DNA of 64,000 nt from Acetobacteraceae bacterium. Its GTDB lineage: Bacteria > Pseudomonadota > Alphaproteobacteria > Acetobacterales > Acetobacteraceae. Under the pieces are notes generated by a model. The model was not told the origin of the DNA. It saw only the letters and a list, made by a program, of their open reading frames with translations, and searched no databases. Location: contig CP039460.1 in the NCBI GenBank assembly GCA_004843345.1, forward strand, positions 1,042,921 to 1,106,920, given 5' to 3'. Below, in pieces: positions 1-8,818 of the stretch (position 1 is its first letter; every line of letters begins with the position of its first letter). Position numbers and translations under genes: made by a program.

Positions 1-168
1 GAGGTCAAAGAGCTTCATGAAAATGAAGGAATTTATATCCCAAGAGAAACCGTTCACCGTTTGGAAAATCGGGGAACAGAGAATTTGATTCTGATTGAAA
101 CACAATATGGTGCGCCTTTGCTCGAGACAGATATTGTCCGCCTTGAGGATGATTACCGCAGGGCATAG
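1..168 (+). CDS. Mannose-1-phosphate guanylyltransferase / mannose-6-phosphate isomerase, C-terminal end (partial)
   Basis: Frame 1 is open from the first base to a TAG at 166-168, so only the last 55 residues are present. The residues fit the cupin end of type II phosphomannose isomerases (ManC/AlgA/XanB family): a Y-I-P segment followed by V-H-R-L-E-N, then L-I-L-I-E-T-Q-Y-G and a final D-I-V-R-L-E-D-D-Y-R. In this family the cupin domain isomerises fructose-6-phosphate to mannose-6-phosphate and the missing N-terminal domain makes GDP-mannose for surface polysaccharide. The single-domain isomerase cannot be excluded because the N-terminus lies outside the window. Confidence 0.8.
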   Translation, partial: EVKELHENEGIYIPRETVHRLENRGTENLILIETQYGAPLLETDIVRLEDDYRRA

Positions 169-224
169 GCAGGGGTGTGTTTAAGGTTTAATTTTTGCTT
201 TAACCCATTTTAGGTCTGTAGCTG

Positions 225-1280
225 ATGGCATTTTCAAAACTTTCTTTTCTGGTCGTTCTAGGGGGGATGTTGAGTGCCTCTTCTGCGTTTGCGACGCCTG
301 TCTCTGGAGATTTGATGGGGGCAGGTTCAAGTTTTGCAGCCCCTGTCTATATGGGCTGGGCGGAAAAAGTAAAAACATTGGGGCTAAAGCTTAATTATCA
401 GGCCATTGGCTCAAGCGCAGGAGTGGATCAGGCAAAAAATGCGCTGGTTGACTTTGGCAGCACCGATATTCCGTTGCGCCGTGAGGAGCTTGAGAAAAGC
501 CAGCTTTATCAATTTCCTGTGATGATGAGTGGTGCGGTGGTGATTGTAAATCTTCCACACGTGCCTAAAGGGACGCTTCGTCTAACAGGGCCGCTTTTAG
601 CGGATATTTACGCTGGAAAATTAACGATGTGGAATGATCCTAAGATTCAGACGCTGAATCCGGGGCTTAAACTTCCTGCGATTGAAATTGGTGCCGTGCA
701 TCGGGGCGATGGTTCTGGCACGACCTATGTCTTTACCTCTTATCTTTCTGAGGTTTCTCCTGATTGGCAGAGAGATTACGGGGCAGGTGCTTTGGTGGCA
801 TGGGAAGGTGGGGCTGGCGCTCGTGGCAATGATGGGATTGCGGCGCTGGTTCGGCAAACGCCAGGGGCGATTGGCTATGTTGAATATACTTATGCGTCTG
901 AAAATGGCTTGTCGATGGTACAGCTTCGCAATCGGGACGGCGCTTATGTTACGCCGAGCATGGAGAGTTTCGCCTCTGCCGCAGAGCATGCAGTTTGGGA
1001 AGCGCCTTATGATCATTTGAGTGTTTTAAACAAAGAGGGTGGGAATTCTTGGCCGATTACGGCTGCCAATTTCTCTTTAATTGCGTGTAAAGGTTCTGGC
1101 AATTCCACAGAAGAAGGCCGCCGTGAGCAAGCCTTTTTTAATTGGAGTTTAAAAGAAGGGGGTGAGGTAGCGCATAAGCTTGGCTACCTTCTGCCGCCTA
1201 TTTCGGTGGGTTCTGAGATTTTGGCGCATTGGCCGCAAGGAGCTTGTGCTCCTTATGGGCCGCCCAAAGTTTCAGAATAA
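225..1280 (+). CDS. pstS: Phosphate ABC transporter substrate-binding protein PstS
   Basis: A 351-residue exported protein with a clear signal peptide (hydrophobic run about residues 8-20, A-F-A cleavage before T-P-V). The mature start carries the PstS signature G-A-G-S-S-F-A-A-P-V-Y followed by W. The phosphate-binding loops G-S-S-A-G (about residue 63) and G-D-G-S-G-T-T (about residue 163) are intact. PstS captures inorganic phosphate in the periplasm for the PstCAB importer. No pstC, pstA, pstB or phoU follows here, so this is an orphan copy relying on an importer encoded elsewhere. Its last 83 bases overlap the 3' end of the opposite-strand DUF2721 gene. I saw no convincing Pho box in the short upstream gap. 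Confidence 0.9.
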   Translation: MAFSKLSFLVVLGGMLSASSAFATPVSGDLMGAGSSFAAPVYMGWAEKVKTLGLKLNYQAIGSSAGVDQAKNALVDFGSTDIPLRREELEKSQLYQFPVMMSGAVVIVNLPHVPKGTLRLTGPLLADIYAGKLTMWNDPKIQTLNPGLKLPAIEIGAVHRGDGSGTTYVFTSYLSEVSPDWQRDYGAGALVAWEGGAGARGNDGIAALVRQTPGAIGYVEYTYASENGLSMVQLRNRDGAYVTPSMESFASAAEHAVWEAPYDHLSVLNKEGGNSWPITAANFSLIACKGSGNSTEEGRREQAFFNWSLKEGGEVAHKLGYLLPPISVGSEILAHWPQGACAPYGPPKVSE

Positions 1281-1806
1281 TTTCACGCTTACGTTTGAGG
1301 CCATGCCAGCTCAGTAACGTGTCGGCGAGGAAAGCCATCAGTCCAAGAATGGTAAAAGTCAGAGCCGCGGCAAAAAGAATCAACAGCCATGTCGCTGTCC
1401 GTGTTTCGTGGATAGATCCAAAAAAGAGTGCAACGGCGGAGGCGCAGGTGAAAGCGCCGCTAAGCGCCAGCAGAATAATGCCAATATCCAGAACTAAAAC
1501 ACGCAGTTGCAGCCGTGTTTGGCGGAATAAGAGATGTTCTGCATTTTCAAGCATTTCCCTTTTATTTGCTTCGTTTTCCTCTGGAGATTCGGCCTCTTTT
1601 TCAGAGGCCAAGACTTTGGAATCAATTTCACTGAGACAGTCTGAAACTTTTTGCAGACGTGTATTAAAAATATTGATGAGCGTGCCAATACCTGAAAGCA
1701 TAAAAACAGGCGTTAAAGCGAGCTGAATAAGGTGAGCCGCTATCACAACAGCATTGTTGCTGACGGAATCTGGGGCGAGGAAAGCAGCGATACCAGTGGC
1801 AGGCAT
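1198..1806 (-). CDS. DUF2721 family membrane protein
   Basis: A 202-residue membrane protein of unknown function. An N-terminal hydrophobic segment (about residues 19-45, with L-I-N-I-F-N-T-R-L) is followed by a charged, probably coiled-coil stretch rich in E and K (about 50-90). A C-terminal pair of transmembrane helices follows (about 100-170), separated by R-T-A-T-W. This layout matches DUF2721. The final 20 or so residues (K and N rich, ending N-P-P-K) are encoded antisense to the end of pstS, which suggests a C-terminal extension created by loss of an earlier stop. No biochemical role is known to me for the family. Confidence 0.75.
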   Translation of the reverse strand: MPATGIAAFLAPDSVSNNAVVIAAHLIQLALTPVFMLSGIGTLINIFNTRLQKVSDCLSEIDSKVLASEKEAESPEENEANKREMLENAEHLLFRQTRLQLRVLVLDIGIILLALSGAFTCASAVALFFGSIHETRTATWLLILFAAALTFTILGLMAFLADTLLSWHGLKRKREIILKLWAAHKEHKLLAANAPKSQNPPK

Positions 1807-1940
1807 GATAGAAAAAGTTCCGCTCTAGAAAGATTAATGTATAAAGTTTGGAAAGGGTCTCTTTCCAAGTTATGATAGACGATACAGAAAATTAAAGAAG
1901 TCTAAAACTTTATGAAAAAGCGTCAGTGTAGGGTAAAAAA

Positions 1941-4301
1941 ATGAGAAGGTTGTTTCTAAGTGTTTTACGTCTTCTTTGTCTGGAGAGAAAGAGGGAAACA
2001 GGAAAAGTAAGTTCAGCAGATTTTGCGCTTTTTCAATTAGGCTTATTGGCCAGTGCACTTTTTACCTTTTTTTCTGCTTCTCTTCCTGCCAAGGCGCTTG
2101 AAAGCGTTCCCCAAGTAACACCCCAAAGCCATGCTACTTTGATGACGCTTGAGGAGAATGCGCTCAAAGGCTCGGATGGGAAAAAACAGATTCTGCATGC
2201 GGGGCTTTTCCTTTCCTTTGCACCTCAATGGCATACTTATTGGCGCAATCCTGGGGATGCTGGTGAAACGCCAGAACTTACGCTTGAATTGCATAGTGTT
2301 GCGCAGCAGGGGAAAAAAGAGCTTTTAGGGGTTTCCAATGAGATTACCGCTTGGGAAACGCCTGTTCGTTTTAGCGAGGCAGGTCTAACAACATTTGGGT
2401 ATGAAAATCAGGTTTTTTTACCGCTGGAAATTCCTTTTACGCTGCCGAAAAATTTTTCAGGAAGTTTGAAAGTGACGCTTCAGGCGCGTTGGCTGGTTTG
2501 TGAAAAATTATGTATTCCTGAAAAAGCGCATTTTGATCTGGACCTGCCCCTTGGAACAGAAACGGTTATCGGGCCTCAGAAGAAATTTTTTGACCGTTCC
2601 CAGTCGCTTGCGCCAAAAAAAGCCCCTTTTGAAACAATTTTAGATAAGGATAACCGCCTTCATTTGAGAGGGCAGGCACAGGGTAAGAAACAGGCTGCAG
2701 GCAACACAAAGCAAGCCTATTTTTATCCCTATGAGGCAGGGATTTTAAAAGCCAGTGCGTTACCTGCCATGAGTGAAAATGGTTCGGATCTGATTGTAGC
2801 TCTCGTGCCTGAAAAAACGGATTCTGGAGAGGTAAATCTTGCCAAACTGGTGGAGGAAAAAACCCTTCAGGGCGTCATTGAGATGGTGCGTAATAATGGG
2901 CAGAATATTTATTACGAAGTTACCCCTGTGAGTGCCTCTGCGGTGGCAAAAACAACGTCCTCGTCGGATTCAGCTGTGGAAAAGGGCACACTTTCCCAAG
3001 ATGAGGCGTTTCCGTCTGTTGCAAAAGAGTCTTTATCGGGTTTTAGGCTTTTGATTTTGGCCTTTATTGGAGGATTTTTTCTTAATTTGATGCCGTGTGT
3101 TTTTCCAGTTTTGGCAATGAAAGTGTTTTCTTTAGCCAGGCTGAATGCAAAGGAACATCATGAGACAGTCATGTCTGCAGTTTTTTACGCATTGGGGACG
3201 GTAAGTACGTTTTTAGTGCTTGGTATGGTGGTTTTGGCCTTGCAGCATGCAGGTCATTTGGTCGGCTGGGGATTTCAGTTTCAATCGCCTGTTTTTGTGA
3301 CGCTGATGTGCTGGCTTTTGCTTTTGCTAGGGTTAAATTTAGCAGGCTTGTTTGAGATTATGCCGCCAGCCTCCGCAGGTAAATATCATAGAGTTTCTGG
3401 GCATTTAGGTGATTTCGTCACAGGTGTTTTGGCTGTTGTGGTTGCAAGTCCCTGCACAGCCCCTTTTATGGGGGTTGCTTTGGCAGGAGCATTGATGCTT
3501 TCGGGGGGATGGGCTTTCGGAATTTTTGTGATGTTAGGGGGTGGCTTAGCTTTTCCTTATTTGTTGATTGCATGCTGGCCTGCAATGGGGCGTTTCCTGC
3601 CAAAACCTGGCGCATGGATGGAAATTTTCAAACAAGCGCTTTCCTTTCCGCTTTTTGCGGCCTGTATTTGGTTAATTTGGGTGATTGCCCGTCAAGGAGG
3701 CGGTAATTTTGCGGCTGTTGTGCTTGCTGGAGGTTTGGTTTTGGCGTTTGGCGGATGGCTTTTCGGCCTTACGCAGAAACGGGCTATGCTTGGAAAGCAA
3801 AATTCTGTCTTTTCATTTTTTTGCTATCTGAGTGTCATTTTTTCCTTGATTGCCAGCCTGCTGCTTTTGTGGATTTTTGCGCCAAGTGTGCGCCAGCAGC
3901 TTATGGCAGAGGATGCGCCTCAACAAAATCTCCATATAGATGAAGAAGCGCATCAGCGCATGGTTTTTACCCCAGAGGCATTAGAGAAGCTTAGAAAAGA
4001 GGGAAAGCCTGTTTTCGTTGATATTGGCGCTTCATGGTGTATTACCTGTATTGTGAATGAGCATACGACCCTCAATACACAGGCAGGGGAAGGGGTGCTG
4101 AAAGAGGCTGGTGCGGTTTTCATGCGGGGGGATTGGACAAAGAAAACCCGTGAGATTACGCAATTTCTCCAGTTCTACCGCCATAGTGGCGTTCCGCTTT
4201 ATGTCTGGTTTCCAAAGGATTGGCCATTGGAAAAAGAAGGGATTGTTTTACCGCAGGTGCTGACCCCTTCTGTCTTAAAGAAAACGCTTCAGAAAGATTA
4301 A
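1941..4301 (+). CDS. dsbD: Thiol:disulfide interchange protein of the DsbD/ScsB family
   Basis: A 786-residue protein with the three-part DsbD layout. An exported N-terminal beta domain (about residues 55-330) contains W-H-T-Y-W-R-N-P-G-D-A-G and a Cys pair in W-L-V-C-E-K-L-C. The transmembrane domain (about 365-640) carries conserved cysteines in N-L-M-P-C-V-F-P-V-L and S-P-C-T-A-P-F-M-G. The C-terminal thioredoxin-like domain has W-C-I-T-C. Such proteins move electrons from cytoplasmic thioredoxin to periplasmic partners. An AGGG ribosome-binding site sits 7 bases before the ATG. The long N-terminal domain resembles ScsB more than enterobacterial DsbD. A possible periplasmic partner is the CGYC protein at 52563-53363, though it is not adjacent. 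Confidence 0.85.
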   Translation: MRRLFLSVLRLLCLERKRETGKVSSADFALFQLGLLASALFTFFSASLPAKALESVPQVTPQSHATLMTLEENALKGSDGKKQILHAGLFLSFAPQWHTYWRNPGDAGETPELTLELHSVAQQGKKELLGVSNEITAWETPVRFSEAGLTTFGYENQVFLPLEIPFTLPKNFSGSLKVTLQARWLVCEKLCIPEKAHFDLDLPLGTETVIGPQKKFFDRSQSLAPKKAPFETILDKDNRLHLRGQAQGKKQAAGNTKQAYFYPYEAGILKASALPAMSENGSDLIVALVPEKTDSGEVNLAKLVEEKTLQGVIEMVRNNGQNIYYEVTPVSASAVAKTTSSSDSAVEKGTLSQDEAFPSVAKESLSGFRLLILAFIGGFFLNLMPCVFPVLAMKVFSLARLNAKEHHETVMSAVFYALGTVSTFLVLGMVVLALQHAGHLVGWGFQFQSPVFVTLMCWLLLLLGLNLAGLFEIMPPASAGKYHRVSGHLGDFVTGVLAVVVASPCTAPFMGVALAGALMLSGGWAFGIFVMLGGGLAFPYLLIACWPAMGRFLPKPGAWMEIFKQALSFPLFAACIWLIWVIARQGGGNFAAVVLAGGLVLAFGGWLFGLTQKRAMLGKQNSVFSFFCYLSVIFSLIASLLLLWIFAPSVRQQLMAEDAPQQNLHIDEEAHQRMVFTPEALEKLRKEGKPVFVDIGASWCITCIVNEHTTLNTQAGEGVLKEAGAVFMRGDWTKKTREITQFLQFYRHSGVPLYVWFPKDWPLEKEGIVLPQVLTPSVLKKTLQKD

Positions 4302-5227
4302 AAATGAAGGCCTGTAAGCTTTTCTGCTTCTTCCCATAGCCAGCGTGCATCACCGTTTTTCTCAACCCAGCGTTCAGAATAAGGCAGGCTTACTTTTTTT
4401 GCAGGGCCATTGGTAATGAAAAGCGGGCCGTAATAGCTGCCAGCCTTGGCTCTTGGATCTGTTGAGGCTTGGAGGAGGGGTTTTGCCCCTGCTTCAACAC
4501 TCATGGCAAAGAGCCACATTAGCTTGAATTTTAGGGGCTCTTTTGTCTCTTCTTTGCCAATATTTGCGCCTGCCTTGGTTAAATTTGTATGGGTAACGCC
4601 AGGATGGGCTGCATTAGAGAGAAGCTTCCAGCCTTTTTCACGGGAAACTCTGGCAAGTTCACGGGAAAGAACAAGATCGGCTAATTTAGAACGTGCATAG
4701 ACAGGAAAAGGGACATAACGTTTTTCTGCCTGCAAATCAGGTCTGAATTTTGTCAGCCCAAACGGAGGAGCTGCGAGTGCACCGCAACTCGACATGGTGG
4801 TTACACGGGGTGCATTTGCTTTTAAGAGGATTGGTAGAAGGTGGTGCGTAAGTGCGAAAGCACCAATAAAATTTGTGCCGATTTGAAGCTCAAATCCGTC
4901 TTTTGTCTCTTCTCTTCCGGGAGGTGCCATCACGCCGGCATTATTGATAAGAACATCAATTTTCTGTCCTGCGGATTTTAGGTTTTCTGCAAAATTTTCA
5001 ATAGAGGCTAAAGAGGCGACGTCTAATTCTTTGACGATGAGCTTTGCCCGTGGATTTTGGCGTAAAATTTCATTCTTTGCAGCCTCTCCTTTCGCAAGGG
5101 TGCGTACCGCCATGATGATTTCTGCCCCTGAGTGTGCGAGACATTTGGTGGCTTCTTTGCCAATACCGCTATTGGCGCCGCTGATGACAAAGGTTTTTCC
5201 GCTTTGGTTTGGGAGTTGGTATGCCAT
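4298..5227 (-). CDS. Short-chain dehydrogenase/reductase
   Basis: A 309-residue SDR enzyme. The nucleotide-binding motif appears as S-G-A-N-S-G-I-G near residue 17, followed by the N-N-A-G motif. The catalytic Y-x-x-x-K is Y-A-R-S-K near residue 178, with a Ser-rich strand (T-M-S-S-C-G) before it. An Arg after the second beta strand (A-V-R-T) favours NADP(H). The length and extended C-terminus resemble retinol-dehydrogenase or WWOX-like SDRs, but the substrate cannot be read from sequence. The ATG has an AGGAAAATAGG region just upstream. Its stop overlaps the convergent dsbD stop by four bases. Confidence 0.8.
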   Translation of the reverse strand: MAYQLPNQSGKTFVISGANSGIGKEATKCLAHSGAEIIMAVRTLAKGEAAKNEILRQNPRAKLIVKELDVASLASIENFAENLKSAGQKIDVLINNAGVMAPPGREETKDGFELQIGTNFIGAFALTHHLLPILLKANAPRVTTMSSCGALAAPPFGLTKFRPDLQAEKRYVPFPVYARSKLADLVLSRELARVSREKGWKLLSNAAHPGVTHTNLTKAGANIGKEETKEPLKFKLMWLFAMSVEAGAKPLLQASTDPRAKAGSYYGPLFITNGPAKKVSLPYSERWVEKNGDARWLWEEAEKLTGLHF

Positions 5228-5348
5228 CCTATTTTCCTTTTAAGAAGCACTTGTTTGAGGCTGTAAAATTTTCACTCAAGAGTGGCGTATAAATTAGGGT
5301 CGTGTAAAGATTGACGCAAGAGAAGGGATAAAAAATCCTAAAACTTAC

Positions 5349-6008
5349 TTATGATTTTTTTGCCGTTAAGGGAGTTAGCGGTGGAAGATCTGCAATTTTC
5401 GTTTCGGCGAGGCATTTCTGAAAATTTTCAAGTACAGATTTATTATGTCCAAATTTCAAATCCATTGAATCCCCCGAAGAGAGGACGATTTCTACATTGT
5501 TATTTTGGTAAAAGGATTGGAGCATTTTTCTTAAATCTTCTTTTTCAATCGGAGCAATCCAAGTGTTTGGAGCCTCTGCCTGCATTTGGAATTTTTTAGA
5601 ATAGTCTCTAGATCGGAGGGTCATTTCACTTTTTTCGCCTAAGGCAACTTGCCATGCTGGGTTGATTGTTGAAATTTCTAAGCCACTTGCTGGATGGATA
5701 GAATCTCCTAGGAGATAGCTTGTTAAGCTTAAAGCAATTTTAATTTTTGTACGGTCAAAAGCGTAGCTTGAGAAAAAAGCTGGAAGTTCAAAATGAACCA
5801 GTCCGCACCCATTGGTGAGAGGGGATTTTTCGTTTTTTATTGGTGGCGCATAATGACGGTTGCTTGACCAGCCTGTTTTTAAACTGGTGAGGCTGGTTTT
5901 AACATGATGCCACTCTTCTGGCGGTGCCGCGCAAGAAGAGATGCTAGAAAAAAAGGTGAAAACACAAAAAAGAGAGAACAAAAAACAGGTGCGAAAAATT
6001 TTTCTCAT
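5349..6008 (-). CDS. Secreted or lipid-anchored protein of unknown function
   Basis: I do not recognise this family. I start it at the ATG giving M-R-K-I-F-R-T because AGGAG lies just upstream; the open frame continues 16 codons further. The 219-residue product begins with a signal peptide (hydrophobic run F-L-F-S-L-F-C-V-F-T-F-F) ending in I-S-S-C-A-A, which fits either a lipobox or ordinary cleavage. The mature part has no transmembrane helix and few cysteines, and is probably mostly beta. The gene stands alone, 52 bases from the divergent HAD phosphatase frame. Confidence 0.6.
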   Translation of the reverse strand: MRKIFRTCFLFSLFCVFTFFSSISSCAAPPEEWHHVKTSLTSLKTGWSSNRHYAPPIKNEKSPLTNGCGLVHFELPAFFSSYAFDRTKIKIALSLTSYLLGDSIHPASGLEISTINPAWQVALGEKSEMTLRSRDYSKKFQMQAEAPNTWIAPIEKEDLRKMLQSFYQNNNVEIVLSSGDSMDLKFGHNKSVLENFQKCLAETKIADLPPLTPLTAKKS

Positions 6009-6121
6009 TTCTTCTCCTGCGTGCTTTTTTCTAGAGAAAAGCATTATAGTCCTCAATGGGAATAATTTAAATCACCTTTATCTTAGGATAAGGCTTATTC
6101 GTGCAAAAAGAGGTTAATCAT

Positions 6122-6790
6122 ATGATTTTATATTTTGATTTTGACGGCACAATCGCTGAAACATCTGGCGGAATTTCCCGTGCAATTCAGATGGCTTTTC
6201 AGGCGCACCATCTTCCGCAGCCGACGTTGGAAGCTGTAAAAAGCAAGATGGGCTTTCCACTTTCTCAGATTTTGGCTTCTTTGGCGGAAGGCAAGTCTTT
6301 TTCTTCGGAAGAAATGGCACAGCTGATTCAGACATACCGAAAATTTTATGCAAAAATTGCCGCCGATTATATCCATCTTTATGAAGGAATGGGCGAGGTT
6401 ATTAAAAGCTGTGCACAGCATGGCGATAAAATGGCGATTGTCACGAATAAAGTAACAAAAGGCGCACAAGCAGATGCTCAAAATGTTGGCTTGTCCGATT
6501 ATTTTGAGGTGATTGTCGGTTCAGATATGGTCGAGATGGAAAAACCTTCTGCGCATCCTTTGATGAAAGCGAGAGAATTTTTAAAAGTGCCTGACTCAGA
6601 AAAAGGTCTTGTGATTGGTGATAGTTCTGCCGATATTCTAATGGCAAAAAATGATGGGTTGCCTTCTGTTGGTGTAACATGGGGGTCAAAATCGGAAGCC
6701 GTTTTGAAAGAGGCAGGTGCAGCTTATATTGCACATACGCCACAGGAATTGCTGGAAATTATTCAGAACTTTAGGGTAGAAAAAAGGTAA
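6122..6790 (+). CDS. HAD-IA hydrolase, phosphoglycolate-phosphatase-like
   Basis: A 222-residue haloacid-dehalogenase phosphatase. Motif I is D-F-D-G-T-I-A-E-T at residues 6-14 (first Asp the nucleophile), motif II is V-T-N-K, and motif IV is V-I-G-D-S-S-A-D-I. A helical cap lies between motifs I and II, as in subfamily IA. The ATG at 6122 is chosen over the upstream GTG at 6101 because AGAGG lies 8 bases before it and the HAD core then starts at once. Gph/YfdR-like small phosphate-ester hydrolysis is likely, but the substrate is not shown. A perfect hairpin overlaps the stop codon. Confidence 0.8.
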   Translation: MILYFDFDGTIAETSGGISRAIQMAFQAHHLPQPTLEAVKSKMGFPLSQILASLAEGKSFSSEEMAQLIQTYRKFYAKIAADYIHLYEGMGEVIKSCAQHGDKMAIVTNKVTKGAQADAQNVGLSDYFEVIVGSDMVEMEKPSAHPLMKAREFLKVPDSEKGLVIGDSSADILMAKNDGLPSVGVTWGSKSEAVLKEAGAAYIAHTPQELLEIIQNFRVEKR

Positions 6791-6812
6791 AAGGGGAGAG
6801 CCCCTTTTACCT
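6785..6812. terminator. Bidirectional hairpin between HAD phosphatase and dut
   Basis: A perfect 12-bp inverted repeat (AGGTAAAAGGGG, loop AGAG, CCCCTTTTACCT) lies between two convergent genes and covers the TAA of the HAD gene. The A/T outer part of the stem gives short T runs on both strands, so it can end transcription from both sides. Confidence 0.75.
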
Positions 6813-6822
6813 AAATTAAAGT

Positions 6823-7311
6823 CTAGAGTCCTGAATCGCCAAAGTCATTCCCACCACGTTCTTTATTTAAGGTGACGGCTTGAGGAAGATCAACTTCTGC
6901 GAGTTGGTTAAAAACCATTTGTGCAATGCGGTCACCGACTTTGATATGAAAATCCTCATCGCTGTAATTGGTGAGGGGGATATCAAGTTCGCTCGTATAG
7001 TCACGGTCGATCGTTCCAGGAGAGTTTGTGACGGCCACACGTCTTTTAACAGAAAGGCCAGAACGGCTTCTCACTTGAAAATCAATTGGCGCTTTGTCTG
7101 GAATTTTAAATTTTAGTCCCGTTGGGACGATGGCATGTTTTCCTGCTGGGATCGTAATATCTACAGCAGAATGAATATCATAGCCTGTACTATATTTGGT
7201 TGCCTTTGTTGGAAACTGAATATTGTTGGAGTAAGGTTTCCCCTCGGCTTTAATGAAAATAATTTTGACAGGACCCGCTTTGATAACAGGATGGGCTTGT
7301 GATTCAGACAT
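6823..7311 (-). CDS. dut: Deoxyuridine 5'-triphosphate nucleotidohydrolase
   Basis: A 162-residue trimeric-type dUTPase, which hydrolyses dUTP to dUMP and pyrophosphate. Four of the five family motifs read clearly: S-T-G-Y-D-I, R-S-R-S-G-L, N-S-P-G-T-I-D-R-D-Y and G-D-R-I-A-Q-M-V. The C-terminal P-loop-like motif is R-G-G-N-D-F-G-D-S-G-L, somewhat different from the usual R-G-x-G-G-F-G-S-T-G. I start at the ATG with AAGGA 7 bases upstream; the longer frame adds ten non-conserved residues. The motif III and V variants look like a known divergent lineage rather than damage, since the catalytic Asp and Tyr of motif III are kept. Confidence 0.88.
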   Translation of the reverse strand: MSESQAHPVIKAGPVKIIFIKAEGKPYSNNIQFPTKATKYSTGYDIHSAVDITIPAGKHAIVPTGLKFKIPDKAPIDFQVRSRSGLSVKRRVAVTNSPGTIDRDYTSELDIPLTNYSDEDFHIKVGDRIAQMVFNQLAEVDLPQAVTLNKERGGNDFGDSGL

Positions 7312-7376
7312 ATGCTTTTCCTTTAACACAAAAGATTTCATTTATAAGCTTTGCTCAAAAGGAAAAGAAAAAGCAA

Positions 7377-7422
7377 ATAAAACCCCACTTAATTTTTTAA
7401 AGAATAAATGGGGGTTTATTTA
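7377..7422 (-). terminator. Probable terminator after the aldehyde dehydrogenase genes
   Basis: On the minus strand an A-rich arm with CCCCC pairs with a GGGG arm followed by TTTTATTT, with a loop of about 20 bases. It sits 17 bases beyond the stop of the cytochrome c gene and would end that transcript before dut. Pairing is imperfect near the base of the loop. Confidence 0.55.
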
Positions 7423-7438
7423 GATAGCAGAGTCAAAT

Positions 7439-8803
7439 TTATTTGACTTGAAGCACTGTAATGCTTGGGCTGGCGGAACTGGTTTCTTTACGAAGTGCTG
7501 CAACCTCCTTCGCCGTGACTTTCTCAGAATGGTTGCCCCAGCTGGAACGGATATAGGAAAGAATATCAGCAATATCCTCATTAGAAAGCTGTCTGCGGAA
7601 AGAGGGCATCCGGTACGCATCGGGCATAGAGTTGGCAATCACACGGGGGGAGCCGTTCAGGGTGATATCAATGGAGGATAGATTTTCTCTCAATAAAGAG
7701 GAGACAGGGCCAGCTAAAGGCGCAATCCAAGGAGATTTTCCTTTTCCATCCATACCATGGCAGAAGCCACAGCGCTGGGCATAAAGCTTTGAGCCTTTTG
7801 CGTTGTCTTGATTTGTCTGGGCATCATATGTCCAAATCTCCTTGTCTTCTTTGGGATCTGCTGGCAAGAATTTGAGGTAATGGGCAATCGCGTAAAGGTC
7901 TTCATCACTCATAAATTGCGTTGAATTATTGAAAACATCTGCCATAGAGCCAAAGACAACCCCGTGCGCATTCCGGCCTTCTTTTAAAAAGTGGTAAATG
8001 TCAGCTTCAGACCATTTTCCTAGGCCTTTATTGATGCCATTTCTTAAGCTTGGCGCATACCAATTATCGACGGCAGCTCCTGCCAGGAAGGTTTTGCTAG
8101 AGGCATCTAGCCCCTTTTCACTCATTGTCACGCTGTTTCGAGGCGTATGACAAGCGCCACAATGTCCAGCGCCTTCCACTAAATAAGCGCCACGATTCCA
8201 AGTTTTATCCTGGCTTTTGACTTCTGCGTAAGGTTTTTTAGGCACAAACATGAGATTCCAAAAGGCAAGCGGCCAGCGGATATTGAGAATAATGGGAATT
8301 TCGTTTTTCTTATTTGGAACGTGCGCAGGTTTCAGACCATAGCGGAAAAAGGCATAAAGCGCTGTGACATCCTCATTTGAAAGTTTGGAATAAGAAGGAT
8401 AAGGCATGGCTGGGTAGAGGCGATGGCCATCATGCCCAACGCCCATGCGCACGGCACGGTCAAAATCGCCAAGGCTATACATTCCGATACCAAGTTCTGG
8501 GTCGGGCGTAATATTTGTGCTGAAAATCGCCCCAAGAGGCGTTACCATTTTTAAACCGCCAGCAAAAGTTTGCTGTTCGCTCACACTGTGGCAGGCAGCG
8601 CAATCGCTGAGGCGGGCAATATATTCTCCCTTTGAGATCAGTTTCGCATCCGAGGTGGGAATGCTGACTTTGTCAAGCGGAGAGGCGGGCAGACGGCACA
8701 CAAACCAAACTATTCCGACAAAGCAGACCAAACAGGTTGCAAAAAAAGCGCAAACGTAAGGAAGGTATTTACGGTGTAAGAGGGTTGTGAGAAATTTTTT
8801 CAT
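7439..8803 (-). CDS. Tri-haem cytochrome c subunit of membrane-bound aldehyde dehydrogenase
   Basis: A 454-residue membrane-anchored cytochrome c with three haem-binding motifs: C-A-A-C-H (about residue 70), C-G-A-C-H (about 217) and C-G-F-C-H (about 347). One N-terminal transmembrane segment (about 14-34) tethers it to the periplasmic face. It is the last gene of a three-gene set with the molybdopterin and [2Fe-2S] subunits. In acetic acid bacteria this arrangement is the aldehyde dehydrogenase (AldFGH-type) that passes electrons from aldehyde to ubiquinone. The tri-haem subunit of gluconate or alcohol dehydrogenase is similar, but the gene context decides. It begins 15 bases after the preceding gene ends. 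Confidence 0.85.
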   Translation of the reverse strand: MKKFLTTLLHRKYLPYVCAFFATCLVCFVGIVWFVCRLPASPLDKVSIPTSDAKLISKGEYIARLSDCAACHSVSEQQTFAGGLKMVTPLGAIFSTNITPDPELGIGMYSLGDFDRAVRMGVGHDGHRLYPAMPYPSYSKLSNEDVTALYAFFRYGLKPAHVPNKKNEIPIILNIRWPLAFWNLMFVPKKPYAEVKSQDKTWNRGAYLVEGAGHCGACHTPRNSVTMSEKGLDASSKTFLAGAAVDNWYAPSLRNGINKGLGKWSEADIYHFLKEGRNAHGVVFGSMADVFNNSTQFMSDEDLYAIAHYLKFLPADPKEDKEIWTYDAQTNQDNAKGSKLYAQRCGFCHGMDGKGKSPWIAPLAGPVSSLLRENLSSIDITLNGSPRVIANSMPDAYRMPSFRRQLSNEDIADILSYIRSSWGNHSEKVTAKEVAALRKETSSASPSITVLQVK

Positions 8804-8818
8804 CTTACCAAGCTCTCT

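Noticed and set aside
682-1020. Open frames in other phases within pstS
   Set aside because: They overlap a clearly recognised gene over its full length and show no protein family.
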